Shown in pieces: positions 10,724 through 23,110 of a stretch of DNA of 64,000 nt (positions are counted from its first letter, which is position 1; every line of letters begins with the position of its first letter). The position numbers and the translations under genes are program-made. Under the pieces are notes generated by a model. The model had not been told where the DNA came from and did no database searches. It worked only from the letters and a program-made list of their open reading frames with translations. Source of the DNA: Hypericum androsaemum (Eukaryota > Streptophyta > Magnoliopsida > Malpighiales > Hypericaceae); the NCBI GenBank assembly GCA_963995505.1, contig OZ023180.1, positions 3,224,501 to 3,288,500 on the forward strand, in the 5' to 3' direction.

Positions 10724-11457
10724 TCAATCAGGACCAACACCGACCCCTCTTTGCTTCAGATAGCCCTTTGCCTCAGTAATATCCTACGAAAAGAAACCAT
10801 AAATTAATTTGTTACCTTTCAAAAACATTTTTTTTTGCAGGGGACAAGTATGCAAATGAACAAATACTTCAATGCTGCTAGGGTTCCACATGACTTGAGA
10901 GCTGACTGCATTTTTTGGTAGTTCAAAGATACCAATCACACCCGAATTCTAGGCAGCAGCATTGTGTCGCATCCACGCCCTTGTAAATACGTAATCTCAA
11001 GCAACAACTAGAACTGCCTCTTAGCTATTCAATTCATATCGACACCCGATTCAACAGAAGAATGAACTCGTCGTAACCCGAGCACGAAGAAGCTGAGAAT
11101 TCAATGGAACCACAAGGTGAAGGAACAGATGATGTTAATGTACCTGCTGCAACAGAATGGCTTCCTGAGGACACGTCGGAAATTGCATCAAACCAACTCC
11201 AACCATGAGTAGACCATAGCACCCCAAGGACACAACAAAATAGATCGGCAGCTGAAAAGAAAAAACATACAAGAAAAGTTCAGCATTCGACTCGATAGAT
11301 CACGAAGCATCCTACAAACTGAAAAAAGGCGCGAAAAAACCCGAACTGAACTCACCAACCAAGTATGGCTGCGCGGGACAACAGCAGTCTGCAATAGAGC
11401 AATCCAAACAGCAGACACAACCACCACTAGGCTCAGTATCTTCACCGCATGCTTCAT
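10724..11457 (-). CDS. DPMS3: Dolichol-phosphate mannose synthase subunit 3
   Basis: Three exons (11457-11356, 11251-11144, 10783-10724) give an 89-residue protein, the usual length of plant DPM3. It starts MKHAVKILSLVVVVSAVWIA and contains PRSHTWL, LPIYFVVSLGCYGLLMVGVG and FPTCPQEA, followed by DITEAKGYLKQRGV. Two hydrophobic segments (about residues 5-26 and 36-57) anchor it in the ER membrane, and the short C-terminal coiled tail faces the cytosol. In the family, DPM3 tethers and stabilises the catalytic subunit DPM1. The complex makes dolichol-phosphate mannose for N-glycosylation, GPI anchors and mannosylation. All junctions keep frame and have GT-AG ends. The gene is divergent from FHA2, sharing about 450 bp of upstream DNA. 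Confidence 0.94.
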
Positions 11458-11912
11458 CGGTACTTCCACAACCAACGAGAACGCACTCCCAAACCCAAAA
11501 TGCACTTACCTTCAAGACAAAAAGAAACTGTTCTTCCAGATCAAACAACAATCTAAACCCATTTTGTTGGAATAGCTTTGCCAGTTAAAAATCCTACTCG
11601 GCCTCGTTTCCACATACAGAGTGGTTTAAATAAAAAATTTACGGGCATTTCAATTGAAGGATATGGAATCGGGTTCTGGGTACTTACCGATCTGGCATCT
11701 ACCCTCTAAAATTTTAGCAAATTAGGAGCTTGAATCCAAAGTCCAAACCAATCTCCACCGTTCAAATACCCTAAATTTAGTGACGTGTCGCCCATCTAAC
11801 GGGTGTATCTCGGCCCCTAATAAAACACGAAAACAATAAAAACCGGAACTTTTGACGAGAAAGACAATTAATTAAATAAATTCCCAAATCCGAACCAGAG
11901 AAACCCTAGAAG
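11458..11912. promoter_or_regulatory. Shared upstream region of DPMS3 (-) and FHA2 (+)
   Basis: The two start codons lie 455 bp apart in divergent orientation, so both promoters must be packed here unless 5' introns extend them. The minus side has a possible 5' UTR splice donor (CTTGAAGGTAAGTGC near 11510). No TATA box could be assigned confidently. Confidence 0.5.
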
Positions 11913-14469
11913 ATGGGAGCTTCGGGAGGGGACGTGGAGGCGGGATTCGCGAAGCTGCAAGGGGAGGATTTCGAGTACTACATGCAGACGTACTCGATAA
12001 TGCTTGGTCGGAACTCGAAGAAGTCAAACGTCGACGTTGACCTCGCGAGCCTGGGCGGCGGGATGAACATCTCCCGCCACCACGCCCGCATCTTCTACGA
12101 CTTCTCCCGTCGCCGTTTTGCCCTCGAGGTGCTCGGGAAGAACGGGTGCCTCGTCGAGGGGGTCCTCCACCTCCCCGGTAACACCCCCGTGAAGCTGGAC
12201 TCCCAGGACCTGCTCCAGATCGGGGACAAGGAGTTCTACTTCCTCCTCCCCGTCCGGAGCATCCTCGGAGTCCCCCGCCACCACGTCCCTGTCGCCACCA
12301 ATTACGGGTACTCCAACAAGGGGTTGCCCCACAGGGGGGCGGGATTTTACGAGGACGATGAGGATGAGGGCGAGGAGACCGCTCGCGGATCGAAGAAAGT
12401 CAGGAGGGACGGGTTTGATGGGTACAGCGGGGGTAGCGGGTCTGGTGGGAGAGCTGGTGGCTTGTCTGGTGGCGCATTAGGTTCGTAGTTGCTTGTCTGG
12501 TGATGCAAAGTTTCCAACATTCTTTCACGTTGTCGATCTTATTGATACATTGCCACTTATTCATTCTCGGTAAATAAGTCGTCTGATTTGATCTCGTCTT
12601 GGTTATGCGATTTAACGTTTTAAAGTCTTAAATTTTGAGGTCATGGATGCCATTGTCTTGGCTTGTAACGATGAACATGTATGTTCTTCTCGATTTGGTG
12701 AATGACGGTTTTATTATGTTCACAATGTGGTAGATGTGTGGTCGAATTGATATCAACTAGAGTCGTTAGATTACAAGTTCAACGAAGCTAGCAGGCTATA
12801 ACAAAAAAAGTCTGTTCTACCTATCCAAAGTGTCATTGAGAGATTTCTCTGCAACCTTGACAGGCCCTCTTTTTTATTTGCATCCATATTAACGAAAATA
12901 CAGCAAGTGGAAAACAAGTTTTGATCTTTCGTTCTTTGGGTTCATCTAAAGATAACCATCTCCGTTAACTCCTTGCACTGGAAAATTGTAAAAGCCCTGC
13001 ATCAGAAATCTCATTTGGGATGGCACATACTTGACCTTTTGCAGAGTGAGCTTGCGAGGAGCAGTATCTGGTCTTCCTCAAAGTTGCTTATGTTTGAATG
13101 GTGGCACAGCATATTTGTTGGTTAGGTTTTTTTTTGAAAGGACATAGTGCTTTCTGCAGGGTGCCTATTTACTATTTTTATTTTGATTCAAATCTTGCTT
13201 TAGCTGAAATATGAAGCAGCATTTATTAATGAGGAACAATTTGAGGAATCAGGTTTAGTAATGTTCTGCACAAAGAACCAGAGCTGCAGTGATATGGACT
13301 TCTTGTCTTATAATTTCCCTGAATATATTATCATATCCTCCAGTTCTTGTAATAATGCCAGCTTTGGTGCATTTGGAGGGTAATTTTCAACATTTAATAG
13401 TGTGAAATGTACTACTAAAAATTCGAACCCCTAGAAGTTAATATATTATCCTTGAATCTGCTGTCAGTTACTTTCAGTTTCCCATCTTCTTTGACACCTT
13501 TCGGACAAAGTATATGTGTGAGATTTGTTCTTAGTAGCATACTAAATTGGTTGACAATGGTTTTATCTGTCAGTTCCTGCAGAAAAGAAAGCTGAAGGGC
13601 GAAGCAGAGCTGACCGTGAATCTGATAACCAACAACTTTTGCAGTTGGAAGAAAAAGATGTGGTGTCATCTGTGGCTACCGTGCTATCTGATTCATGTGG
13701 TCCTGGTGAATGGATTGCAATGGAAAGACTGCATGCTAAGGTTGGTATACCTTCCGTTTTCTGCTACAAAAGCCCAATGCTGAAAAATCTGATAATCTTT
13801 CATGGGTACTAGAATATAAATTACTCAAATTAGTGATTTCTGGACAACTATACATTGAATAAAGTGTCTCTGCAAGTCACCCCAGCTAGTCCGGCGGTAG
13901 GTGACTGGATTTGTATGCAGCCTTACCCTTACGTTCCTGTGAAGAGGCTGTCTGTTTCTTCACTTCGAACCCGACAAGCCATCAAAGAGAAATAACTGTT
14001 TCACGAACACTCATGGTCTAGGCAACTGTGCGTTACAAGAGAAAATAGACGTATCTTCACCGCTTAGTGTAGTTTGATGTCCGACGCATCTTCATTTTAT
14101 TCTCATTTTCTATTCTTTTTCTATCATGTGATTCTAGAAGACGTTGGGTGATTTCTCGATGAAAATGCATGAAATTAATGTATCCCCATCCCGAGTTCTG
14201 TTCAGAACGTCAGATGTATCTTTATTTTATACTGATGCAATTCTTTTACCTTTGTTCAGTTGGTGGAGCTGTATAGCAACGTCTGGCATCATAGTCGGGT
14301 ACGGAAATATCTCACGTCTGAAGACTGGCAAGGACCTGAAGCCATTGGGAAACCGTGGTACGGGTTGCTCATGTTGCTGAGAAAGTACCCCGAGCATTTT
14401 GTCATCAATACAAGGTCAAAGGGAAGGGTAACCCTGGAGTTTGTTTCCCTCGTCTCCTTGCTTTCATGA
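11913..14469 (+). CDS. FHA2: FHA-domain transcriptional regulator, FHA2-like
   Basis: Three exons (11913-12480, 13583-13740, 14260-14469) give a 311-residue protein with matching phases. The forkhead-associated domain spans about residues 25-110: GR at 32-33, NISRHHAR at 52-59 with the phosphothreonine-binding Ser54-Arg55 and His57, then VLGKNGCLVEG and LQIGDKEFYFLLP. An acidic and Gly/Ser-rich linker follows. The C-terminal part, QLEEKDVVSSVATVLSD and NVWHHSRVRKYL...KPWYGLLMLLRKYPEHF, is the conserved tail of Arabidopsis FHA2 and its relatives. Fission yeast Fhl1 and the FHA2 group share this FHA arrangement. The role is nuclear phosphoprotein binding and transcription. Intron 1 is 1.1 kb, and intron 2 carries a SINE-like piece. 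Confidence 0.93.
13880..13992 (-). mobile_element. Au-SINE-like fragment in FHA2 intron 2
   Basis: The segment has GCAGCCTTACCCTTACGTTC, GAAGAGGCTGT and CTTCGAACCCG in order. On the minus strand the last gives a pol III B-box-like GGTTCGAAG. This order matches the conserved 5' half of plant Au-type tRNA-derived SINEs as I remember it. The poly-T end and target duplications were not found, so it is partial. Confidence 0.5.
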
Positions 14470-14937
14470 AAATCCGAGAAGTTAGAACTCCCCCGGGGTG
14501 ACGATATTGATGATTTCAGTACCGGAACTTGCTGCTTCGACAAATGTAAATGTATAACAGTGTAGCTCGAGTCATTCTAGCAAGTTTGTTGTAATTACTT
14601 GTTTCAGACCTGTGGACCATTTCCAAGGTAGTTTCTTTTGGGTCAAGTTTAAGGGTGATCGGATGTAGCAAGTTACGTCCCTTGTGCTAACTGAGATTTC
14701 AGCAGTTGCTGAAGGGTTTTGCCTTGTCTCATACTTTTCCATTGACAAGCGATTCGTATGTTGCACGATGTGTAGACCGAATGGCATAAACTAGCCATTA
14801 AGTCTATCGTAAATCGGCTAACCGCTGCAGTTTTGTGGGTGAAAGCTGCGTGTATTAGTCAAAAGAACCAAAGACCAAACAACATTTGCGATCTAAAGGA
14901 AGCACCAATTGGCTTACAAGCAAGAGCCAGACAGTTC
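14470..14937. other. Intergenic region between convergent genes
   Basis: This lies between FHA2 (+) and the Tim17-family gene (-) and probably contains both 3' UTRs. The frames here show no domain. Confidence 0.4.
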
Positions 14938-16274
14938 CTAAGATTCTTCTTTGCTTAGCTTACCGAGAGCGGCTCTTTGTGCATAAAGCTGCTTTTCTCG
15001 AGCTTCTTTTGCGGCCATTGCTTCCTCGTCGAGCACTTGTATGGGAGACCATTCTGGCATCTTTAACCAAGAATCTTTGTCCAGTATGGTCTCTTTAAAA
15101 CTTGTCCAAGTGGGTCTTAGCTTGACAGCAGCAAAATCAACGACTGTCCCAGCAATGGCATACGTGACGGAGTATCGTATGGCACCCAATTGACCACCTG
15201 AATGCATCAAAGGCCGAGGGAAGATGAACATGTGTATTACCCGATACCGAAACATACCTTACGGCTACGATGCATGAAAAACATATCATCTAATCTTCTT
15301 CATGAGCTGAATGCATAAAGCGAACTTCCTAACGAAAGAACCCTTCCATTTCTGTTCCTTTTACTTCATTCATCAAAGCGAACCGAGAAGAGCGAATTTG
15401 ACTTTGGTCGGACCAGAAAAGGGTTAGCGGCCAGAAAGTAAACAACTTCCCGGAACAGTGGAATTGGAGAATGTAAATCGTGACAACATTATGCGGTTCT
15501 AGGAAACACGTCTTACAGTTGTATCCAACCATTTGACCCAAGCTAAGCTACAACATGATGAGCAGAAGCTAATGCCAGAAGGATAAAGCTGTGTGATCAA
15601 GAAAGCCCTCCTTACCTTGAAGACGTCCAAGAATCGCCCCAGTCCCGAATCCCGCAGCAGCGGAATTCAGAAGATCATCGGGGTCCGAATTCCGAGCTAC
15701 TCTAACGTACTCCCTTGCCCCTGCAGAGTCAAACAAAAATCCACACAAAACATCTCACAGTTGCTCCAGCCTCTCATCACAGTGACGGCCGAAAGAACCA
15801 AACAATTCGAGGGGGGACTCGAGAAAAAAACAATCCCGTCCTTGACTCACTCATGCATATGTCTCGAATCGCATTGGAACAAAGCCAAAAGAGAAGAAGA
15901 GGGCATAAATTTCTAACCGCAGTAGAAGCCGGCGACGATGGCGAAATTGGCGCCGTAGGTGGCGACGATCCTGGGCACTCCGAGGGCTTGTTTATGCTTG
16001 GACAACGACCCGACTCCGGCGCCGCCGATACCTGGCCCCCAACGTTCTCAACCCAATCAAAAAACGCAATCCCCAAAATAAATAAAAAAGAAACGGCAAA
16101 CTAATAGGGGAAATATATCAGGAGAAAGGGTATATATATATATATATAAGGACCTGCGAGGAGAGTTGGGATCAGTATCCGCTCTCTCCAGTTCTCGGTG
16201 AAAGCCGGAGGCGGCGGCGGAGAGGCGGTGGAGGTTCCCCCAGGTTTTGGGTCATCTGAATCCGCTGACGTCAT
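14938..16274 (-). CDS. Tim17/Tim22/Tim23-superfamily small membrane protein
   Basis: Four exons (16274-16154, 16031-15918, 15720-15616, 15197-14938) encode 199 residues with all phases matching. The N-terminus is short and Pro-rich (STASPPPPPAFTENW). Hydrophobic, Gly-rich segments follow: LIPTLLAGIGGAGVGSL, TYGANFAIVAGFYCGAREY, then DDLLNSAAAGFGTGAILGRL and IRYSVTYAIAGTVVDFAAV. The DxxNSxxAGxxTG pattern is the Tim17-family signature. The tail is charged and ends LGKLSKEES. Members are four-helix proteins of mitochondrial inner or plastid envelope membranes involved in import or transport. I cannot tell which subgroup this is, and the exact role is unknown. A (TA)n tract lies in intron 1. Confidence 0.85.
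16131..16148. repeat. (TA)n microsatellite
   Basis: About nine TA dinucleotides lie just inside intron 1 of the Tim17-family gene on the minus strand. Confidence 0.7.
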
Positions 16275-17661
16275 CGGGTTTTTTGGTTAAGTCAAAGAGT
16301 GGACTTGGGCGAACGAATAAGTAGATGGAGAGTGGCAACTTCAGGGCGTTTCAAGGTACAGAAGAGAGACTCGCCGGTGTCTGTGTCCGGACAGAGATGA
16401 AACTAACCCGAAGAGGGGGGGAGCTGTGTATTTTTCGTATCCCTGTTTTTTCTTTTTCTATAATCTCCCTATTCGGTTAAAAAATTTATATTTTTTCATA
16501 TTTATAAACAATCGGTTATATTGATAATTAGCGATTTGATAATTTTAACAATGTCAGTTGACTTGTTCGAGTCAGTTGAGACATTTTTGTTCTGTTGACT
16601 TGTTCGAGTTAGGCCAGACACGAACCATAATAAATGTTTTGGAGGTCGAATTTGAGAACGTTTTCTCTCTCGAAACGCTGGACATCCTAAATAGTCTAGA
16701 GTTCGAATTCGAAATAATTGGTGGATAAATTATGCTCTCTCTCACTAACTCATTGTTATGTGAAGCAACAAACACTCGGATTAATTCGTGAGAGTGTTGT
16801 TCTAGTTTATTACTCAGGTTTCGAGTTCGAGTCATTAGGAACGCAACAAATGTTCAATACTTGTTAGGAGTCAAAGATTTTACCGATCCGAACATGAATT
16901 AGTCGGTACACTGAACCACCAGATACTTTGAGTTATAAACCAAACACATTCTTATGTCACTCCTAATTAGAACCCGGATTCTGGGTTCCTGCTTGACCTC
17001 TCAGGAACGTTCAGCCATATCTATTCTCTCATTGGTGCTGGCCACTGGGTAACAAAAACTGAGAGATTACACTTTGACAGCTGAAAGTAACAGCAGTCAA
17101 GTATGCTGGCTTTAACTGTCATTGAAACTGTTATCTGTTGGCTTTCCAGAGGAAAATTGCAGAGATTTGACCTTGGCATTTTGGGAAAAATGGATCAGTG
17201 AAGTAAGCAGAAGATGCGGCCTTTCGCCGCGTCATGTTCGTGTTCCATTCATCGGTTGTTCTAGTGATAACAGCAATCAGGAAGTACACAGAAGAAGAGT
17301 ATTGAGTGCAGAAAGGCAGAAACTAATATAACTTGTACCGCGAAGGCGAATGGATTGTCTTCTTCAAGTCCGAGTTTCTTGAGAGCTTTAAATCAACCTC
17401 ACCAACTGGTACTTCGTGAACTAATGGGAACTACTGTGTTGACTACTTATGTATTTAACATGTCTAAGAATTGATGGTACCGCGCATCTAATACTGCGCG
17501 ACCGATATCTACTTATTAAGTTCGAGGAAAAGCAGAGATCTTTTTACTGGAGAATTGCAGCATTTTTTCTTCAGCTGCTTTAGTAGGCTGCTTTTCCATT
17601 CAACCCGCAGGCGATAAGCATCAAATGGGCTAATTCAGCCTGGTTCCCTGAACTGTGATAT
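16275..17661. other. Intergenic region
   Basis: This contains the upstream region of the Tim17-family gene and, at its right end, the 3' UTR of the ERF gene. Frames at 16572-16835 and 17122-17331 have no recognisable domain. Confidence 0.4.
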
Positions 17662-19589
17662 TCAAGAGGCTGATGAATCTTGTTCCATCTCTTCTGAAGA
17701 GGAGAAACTGTTGGTTTCTTGATTGTCGTTCCCGTTCTCGTTCTCACTTTGTGGGTTGGGGCCAGATTTCTTCTTCGTAGGTGGTCCGATCCGTCTCTTG
17801 CTTTCTGAAATGGCAACGAAAGTTTGAGAAACACGAAATTTGGTAGGTTTAACTGAAAAACGGTGCAAAATGGAAGGTGATCAGAAAGAACAGCAGCATT
17901 ACTTTTGTTATTAATTGCACTCCGAGTAATAGCCAAAAATTCCTCCCATTTGAATTGCCGGAGTTCCCGTTTTTCCACATCAGAAAGTTCAAAGTTAGGT
18001 TCCCTCCCGCACATGAAAGCAGCCCTGCAGATGTCAAAAGTTAGTTTCTTGGTCAGTTGCATCTCCGCTACAAACGGATTATGATGCTTATCATATTCGA
18101 ACTTCTCAAGTTGACGGCAGTGAAGTACCCTTGTGCATTAATTGACCTGAAAATTGACTAAATGATCCACACCAATGTTCGGACAATCCCTAGCAAAGAA
18201 GTCAAGGTATGATGAAAAGAGAAACTGAAGCATCTCCGGGGCCAGGATTTTTTCCAAGTAGCTTCAGTGATACCTTCTTCTAATAGACGAGTTTAACATT
18301 ATTTCTCGGAGTGATAGCGTGCTATCACGAAATTACGAAGATTTTGCAGATAAATTTTTAGGCTCTACAGGCATGTTATTTGCACCTCTAGAACAGAAAA
18401 CTTCTTGTTGAATGATCTCGAGAAACTACTACCTGTCATATAACCGGGCAGCCTCTACTTGTGAACCAACAGTTCCCAAATGGATTTGCTTCTTATCAAC
18501 TTTGATTGCCGCTTGCCATTTCATGTTCTTAAAATAGACACCTCTCATCAGACATGGTTCTTGGTTGTGAACATGCTTTCGTCTGTGCCTCTTTCTTCGT
18601 TTAATTGGTGGCTCTGCCAAACAAGAAAAAGAATCTCGAAACGGTTAGCAGATTGGTAGCACATGGAAATATTTTATCGGTTCATGTGTAATAATTAAGG
18701 AGAAACAGCTTCAACAAGAGCAAGAAAAAATCTGCTCCGGTTCAAAATAATGCATACGTATTAAGGTATTACTAGCGGCTAAGGGACACAAGGAAATGCT
18801 TGTCTTGATTCACAAACCTGGAAATGGTTCACGATGCACCTCCTTTGATGAGCCGGAAGCGGACACATTTGGTGAACCAGATCCTGCCTTGGCAACAGGT
18901 TTCTGTGAAAGGAATGCAAAGATATATTTGCTGCATCATTAGTCGGGCCAAGTAGAATGTGCACCTAAAACATGGTATTCTCTCCCCTCCCAAAACAACT
19001 CAACGACATATTTTGCATAGAAGAGAAATAAAGAACCAATCAGCTGACATATGATCAAACTACTATTCGAGGCAGATGGATAGTAACAATATCATTATTC
19101 TAAAACCACAAATTCAAAAGACATGATTAGATTTTTGCTACTTCTTACAACAAAGGTACCTCCTCAGACTGGTTGATACCATTTGATGGCAATGGATGCA
19201 CAGCAACAGATCTGACATTCAGGGCAGGACTTGCTGGAGAAGTTCCAGGCTCCGCCGAGCGAGGGAGTGGTGTGAGGAAAGAGCTTCTCCCTGCACAGTC
19301 GAAATTCATCCCATCAAAAATAGTATTGGTACGCTTCACAAAACCAATTGATCATACGAAAGAAAGGAGCAATTGCTTAAACTGATTCCTGAACTCTAAA
19401 AGAAACCAATCGCCAAAGGAGAATGCAGATTAAGGGCAGCTTTTAAACAAACAATGAGGACACGGACATGGGTCCTCTGGCCAGCGAAATGAACCAAGAT
19501 TTGACCAATAATCACAAGTAGCATCCAGAAGGGAAAGAACATGTACCTGCACAAATTCCCAAGAGTTTCCGCCTGCGCAAGCTAACCAT
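17662..19589 (-). CDS. AP2/ERF-domain transcription factor, At4g13040 type
   Basis: Six coding exons (19589-19547, 19290-19160, 18902-18818, 18613-18433, 18024-17903, 17804-17662) join in frame to 234 residues. The protein starts MVSLRRRKLLGICAG, as At4g13040 does. A basic stretch IKRRKRHRRK (about 90-99) is a likely nuclear signal. The AP2 domain follows: MRGVYFKNMKWQAAIKV, KKQIHLGTVGSQVEAARLYD and RAAFMCGREPNFELS. It lacks the usual GVRQRPWGKW start of ERF domains, so it is the divergent single-AP2 subgroup (APD1-like, linked to SA defence in Arabidopsis). The C-terminus is acidic and Ser-rich. A 5' UTR exon begins at about 19648, and its upstream part lies further right. Confidence 0.92.
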
Positions 19590-19648
19590 TTCTTTCTATG
19601 CTTTTGTGTTGATGCAAATTGGCTTAGAGGATGACCTTTTGCGTTTTC

Positions 19649-21180
19649 CTATGATAACACAGAGATAGATTAAACAAAGAAGAGTAAATACTAGTCTTCA
19701 GGGGAAACATCTCTGCATAAGCATTGCCAAGTAGTGCTTGGTATTCAGAAGAAAACACCACGAACTTTCCAAAGTCGGAGGCATCTTTTTACTAGCACTT
19801 AATATTGCAAAGATATACAACATGCATAAAGTTATGTCAGGTTTCCATGGGCAAAGAACACATATCAAATTAAGGCATTATACTATTCCAACATCCGACA
19901 GAAGAGCAACCAAAACCAATGTTACTGGCGTAAGCAGAGAACGTTAGTTAATGAGAACGTCGCGTTCATATACCCTAAGAATCTCAACTTCGAGCCAAAA
20001 ACTGTTAACCTATCACACAAAGAAAATCATGTGCAGAAGAAGTAAACAACACTATAATACTGGTAGATAAGTGAGATCGCATGTCAAGAGTAATCATTAG
20101 CTTATCAGAAGTCTATTGAGTAACGGAAAAAAAACAAATCTTGAACTGATAAAAGTACCTCCTGCCACCCTATGTACCGATATGGGTATAATAACGGAAT
20201 CTCAGAGATTAACCAGTTTTGGGCAGCTAAGTCTAGAAAACACTCGCATCAGCGACCACTTCCCTTCCAACTTCATCTAAAATTCAAGCAACTAAGACAT
20301 GTCAAGTTCAATTACATTGACTAAGAAAACCGGGTCAATGGCGCGTTATAAACTTCCAAATCCGCTCCCACATTCAGGGACAGTGATCGAAACCGAGACC
20401 GAGACGTTGCCCTCTTGGACTCCAGTGATTCTCTGACCACAGAAGTTTGATCAGTCCTAAACAAGGGGAGGAAGGTGACAGGAAGGCCCAAAAGAGCAAA
20501 GAAACAAGCACAAGAACACAACCCACAAAGACAAACCCAAGCCAAGACAATCAAATTGTAATAAGCAAGAAGGGAATTTGGGAGCAAACCAGACAAGTAA
20601 AAGAGGGTTAGAGACTTAAAAGCAGAGGAATAGTCAACCGTTCTCTGTCTTGGAAAAAGTAAGTCAACCCCCCACCACCAACCTACCACCACCACCTTTC
20701 AATGAAGGCAGTCCACAAAGAGCGAAAATCGAAGGCCAACCCAAGAAGCCCAGAAGAGGAAACATCATAAAAGGACGACCCTTTTGTCCATTAGACCCAA
20801 CAAGGAAGAATGCCCATAAAAAACACACACACACACACACACACGCCACCCAAGGACACGCAACTCGTAAAGACCACTCAAACAAAGAGACAACAGACAA
20901 TAATACAAGGGTCGAGGCCTATCTACCTCGAGGAACTCGAAGGAGGACAAGGTGGCAGGGGAGAATCGAAAAGGGAGGTGCTTTGGTAGAGAATCTACGA
21001 GGAGAGAGTTAAGACATGGGATGTTTTGGTGAGGAGAGGAAGGTGGTGGAGATAAAAGGAAGGGTTCTAAGGCTCATGCATCTACCAACTTTTTGTTTGG
21101 AGTTTTTAATGAGGAAAGGAGAGCAGAGGAAGAGGAGGAGGAGGGTGGTGGTGGTGGCTGAGGTTGGGTGCTGTCGTTAG
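19649..21180 (-). other. 5' leader and promoter region of the ERF gene
   Basis: There is an acceptor (TCATAG/GAAAACGC) at about 19649, 60 bp before the ATG, so the 5' UTR is spliced. The region 20300-21170 is CT-rich on the minus strand and is a likely location for the first non-coding exon. A (CA)n tract lies at about 20823-20843. Frames on both strands here are low-complexity artefacts. Confidence 0.5.
20823..20843. repeat. (CA)n microsatellite
   Basis: About ten CA dinucleotides lie in the 5' region of the ERF gene. Confidence 0.75.
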
Positions 21181-22600
21181 ATAGGAAGAGCGTGTGTGTT
21201 TTTTAGTGTTTTGAGTTTTGGGTTGGCTGGTGGTTTTGGGTTTTTTGGGTTCAATAATAATAGGTGGAAAAGGGGACGTATTTTTTTTGTACTAGTTCAT
21301 ATCCGGTTAACTCAATGGACTAATCTAAGTTTGTGTTGTATAGGACCCGGCAAATATTTATTAACAAATATTTAATATTGATTTGTTATCAATGACCTGA
21401 ATTTGAGACCTAATTTAAATTCGAACAACTATCTCACCGGCTGGTCTAAGTGATTGTTCGTAAATGAATATGTTTCTTTCCGTTTTTGTTTGAAACCATC
21501 GACACTTATTCAATCGACTAATCTAAGTTCGAATCGAATATAATATTTAAATGATGGTAAAATTTTCCTAACAAATATTTAACAATTTTGTATTTCTAAA
21601 ATTAAAACATTTCTTGGTTAAACTAGAATAATTCGTTAGTAAAAGTACTATGTGACTTAGATTTATTTCAAAACATTTTGGTTCAACTTTACGAAAATAA
21701 AAATTATGTTAGAAACTGCCCATAAATAGAATTCGATAGCTAGTTCGCTCTAGATACAAAGACATAAAATAACCAGAACAATTCACTGTTTGTTTTCAGT
21801 TTGGGAAAAACTAGTTTTCTTTCCCTTTTAGTTTGTTGTAGGGTTGGTTGACGCACTTTTGGAGTTTTGGTTTTGCCGTTTATGGGTTCGCCTGCTGGGT
21901 TGTGGAATGCGTAGAAGCCTATTTACCTCGTTGCCCTTTTGACTGATATTGTTATTTTAATTTTATTAAATTCTTTCCTTTTTTTCCCAAATATTATTTC
22001 CCCCATTTCAACGAGGAGTCAGGAGCCTCGTTATGTATGTACACTACCGGAATTGGATAAATTGGAGAATTAAGGAGATTGCTGAGGGTAGAAAGGCCAA
22101 CTCACCAAAATATTAATATTTTTGGGTTGGTTGGTAGCAAGCTTATTAAGGGCACCGACGAGCTGTGATTGGATGGGCGGCCTCCATATCAGCCTTGCGT
22201 AGATAATGTCGAAACTAATAAGAGTTGGTTAAGTTATTTAAAGATTTTTGATTTAAATTTTAAAAATAAAAATTAAATTATTAATAGATATTCATTTTAG
22301 AAAGTTATCATTAGATATGATTAGACAATACTCGAGTCTGAATTTTTTTAAAAAAATATTTCACTAGTCTCTAAAACAAAAAAGAAGGCTCTAGGTTTAC
22401 CTTACTAACCCAATCAGGTTAACCTAATGTATAGCTTCTATGGCTTATCAATTGAATGTCAATAACAAACTTCCAATAAATTCTCGAATAATTTCTTAAG
22501 GGCTAGTGTAATTGGTAAAATTATAATACACTTTGACTGTTACATATGCCACATTTATGTGATGCTCTTGTTGGAGGAATATAGTCGTATCATTTATGTG
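21181..22600. other. AT-rich intergenic region
   Basis: I see no gene. There are several short decayed repeat-like segments but no clear element ends. Confidence 0.35.
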
Positions 22601-23110
22601 ATGCTTGTGTTTTTTAGGTACACAAGTCTCTTATTAAACACCCTCCTTAGTCCCACCAGACGAGCCAAAAAATATGTTGTGAAAATTTTTTGTGTGAAAA
22701 CGTCGAAACGAAATTGAGAACATGTCTAGATTGGTCATCCTATGAGCGATCAAACAAAAGGTGAAAAAGATGTACGAGAATGGGTAGAAAAGATTTTTAT
22801 TGATAAGAAAAAGAGAAAAACATAAAATACAAAAGCTATAAAGCTTGAGGGGTTTGTATGTTTGATATGTGGTATTTTTCTCCTATATCAAAGCTCTCCT
22901 TATATAGAAAAAGCTAACCTAGCTCCGGCCTAATAGATGAAAACCTTATACAGAAAAACCTAACATAGTCTCGACCTATTACAAGAAAAGTCTAATACAT
23001 AAAACTTAAACTAGTTCCAGTCTAATATAGGAAAACCTAAACCTCTAGACTTCCAACCCAATTGTAGATTTACATCTTATCATTCTGTAACTTTTGGAAT
23101 CACATTAACC
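22600..23110 (-). repeat. Probable decayed LTR fragment
   Basis: On the minus strand the segment has a TATA-like CTATATAAGGAGAGC followed by TTGATATAGGAG, and downstream TTTTTATTG-type A/T signals. On its other side are four loose repeats of a 35-45 bp unit (CCTAA..TA..GAAAACCTTA, 22917-23035). The layout resembles the promoter half of a solo LTR. No partner LTR or target duplication was identified. Confidence 0.35.

Noticed and set aside
20321..21012. Frames of 60-124 codons on both strands near the ERF gene 5' end
   Set aside because: They have biased composition, include the (CA)n tract and match no family. The region fits a non-coding leader.
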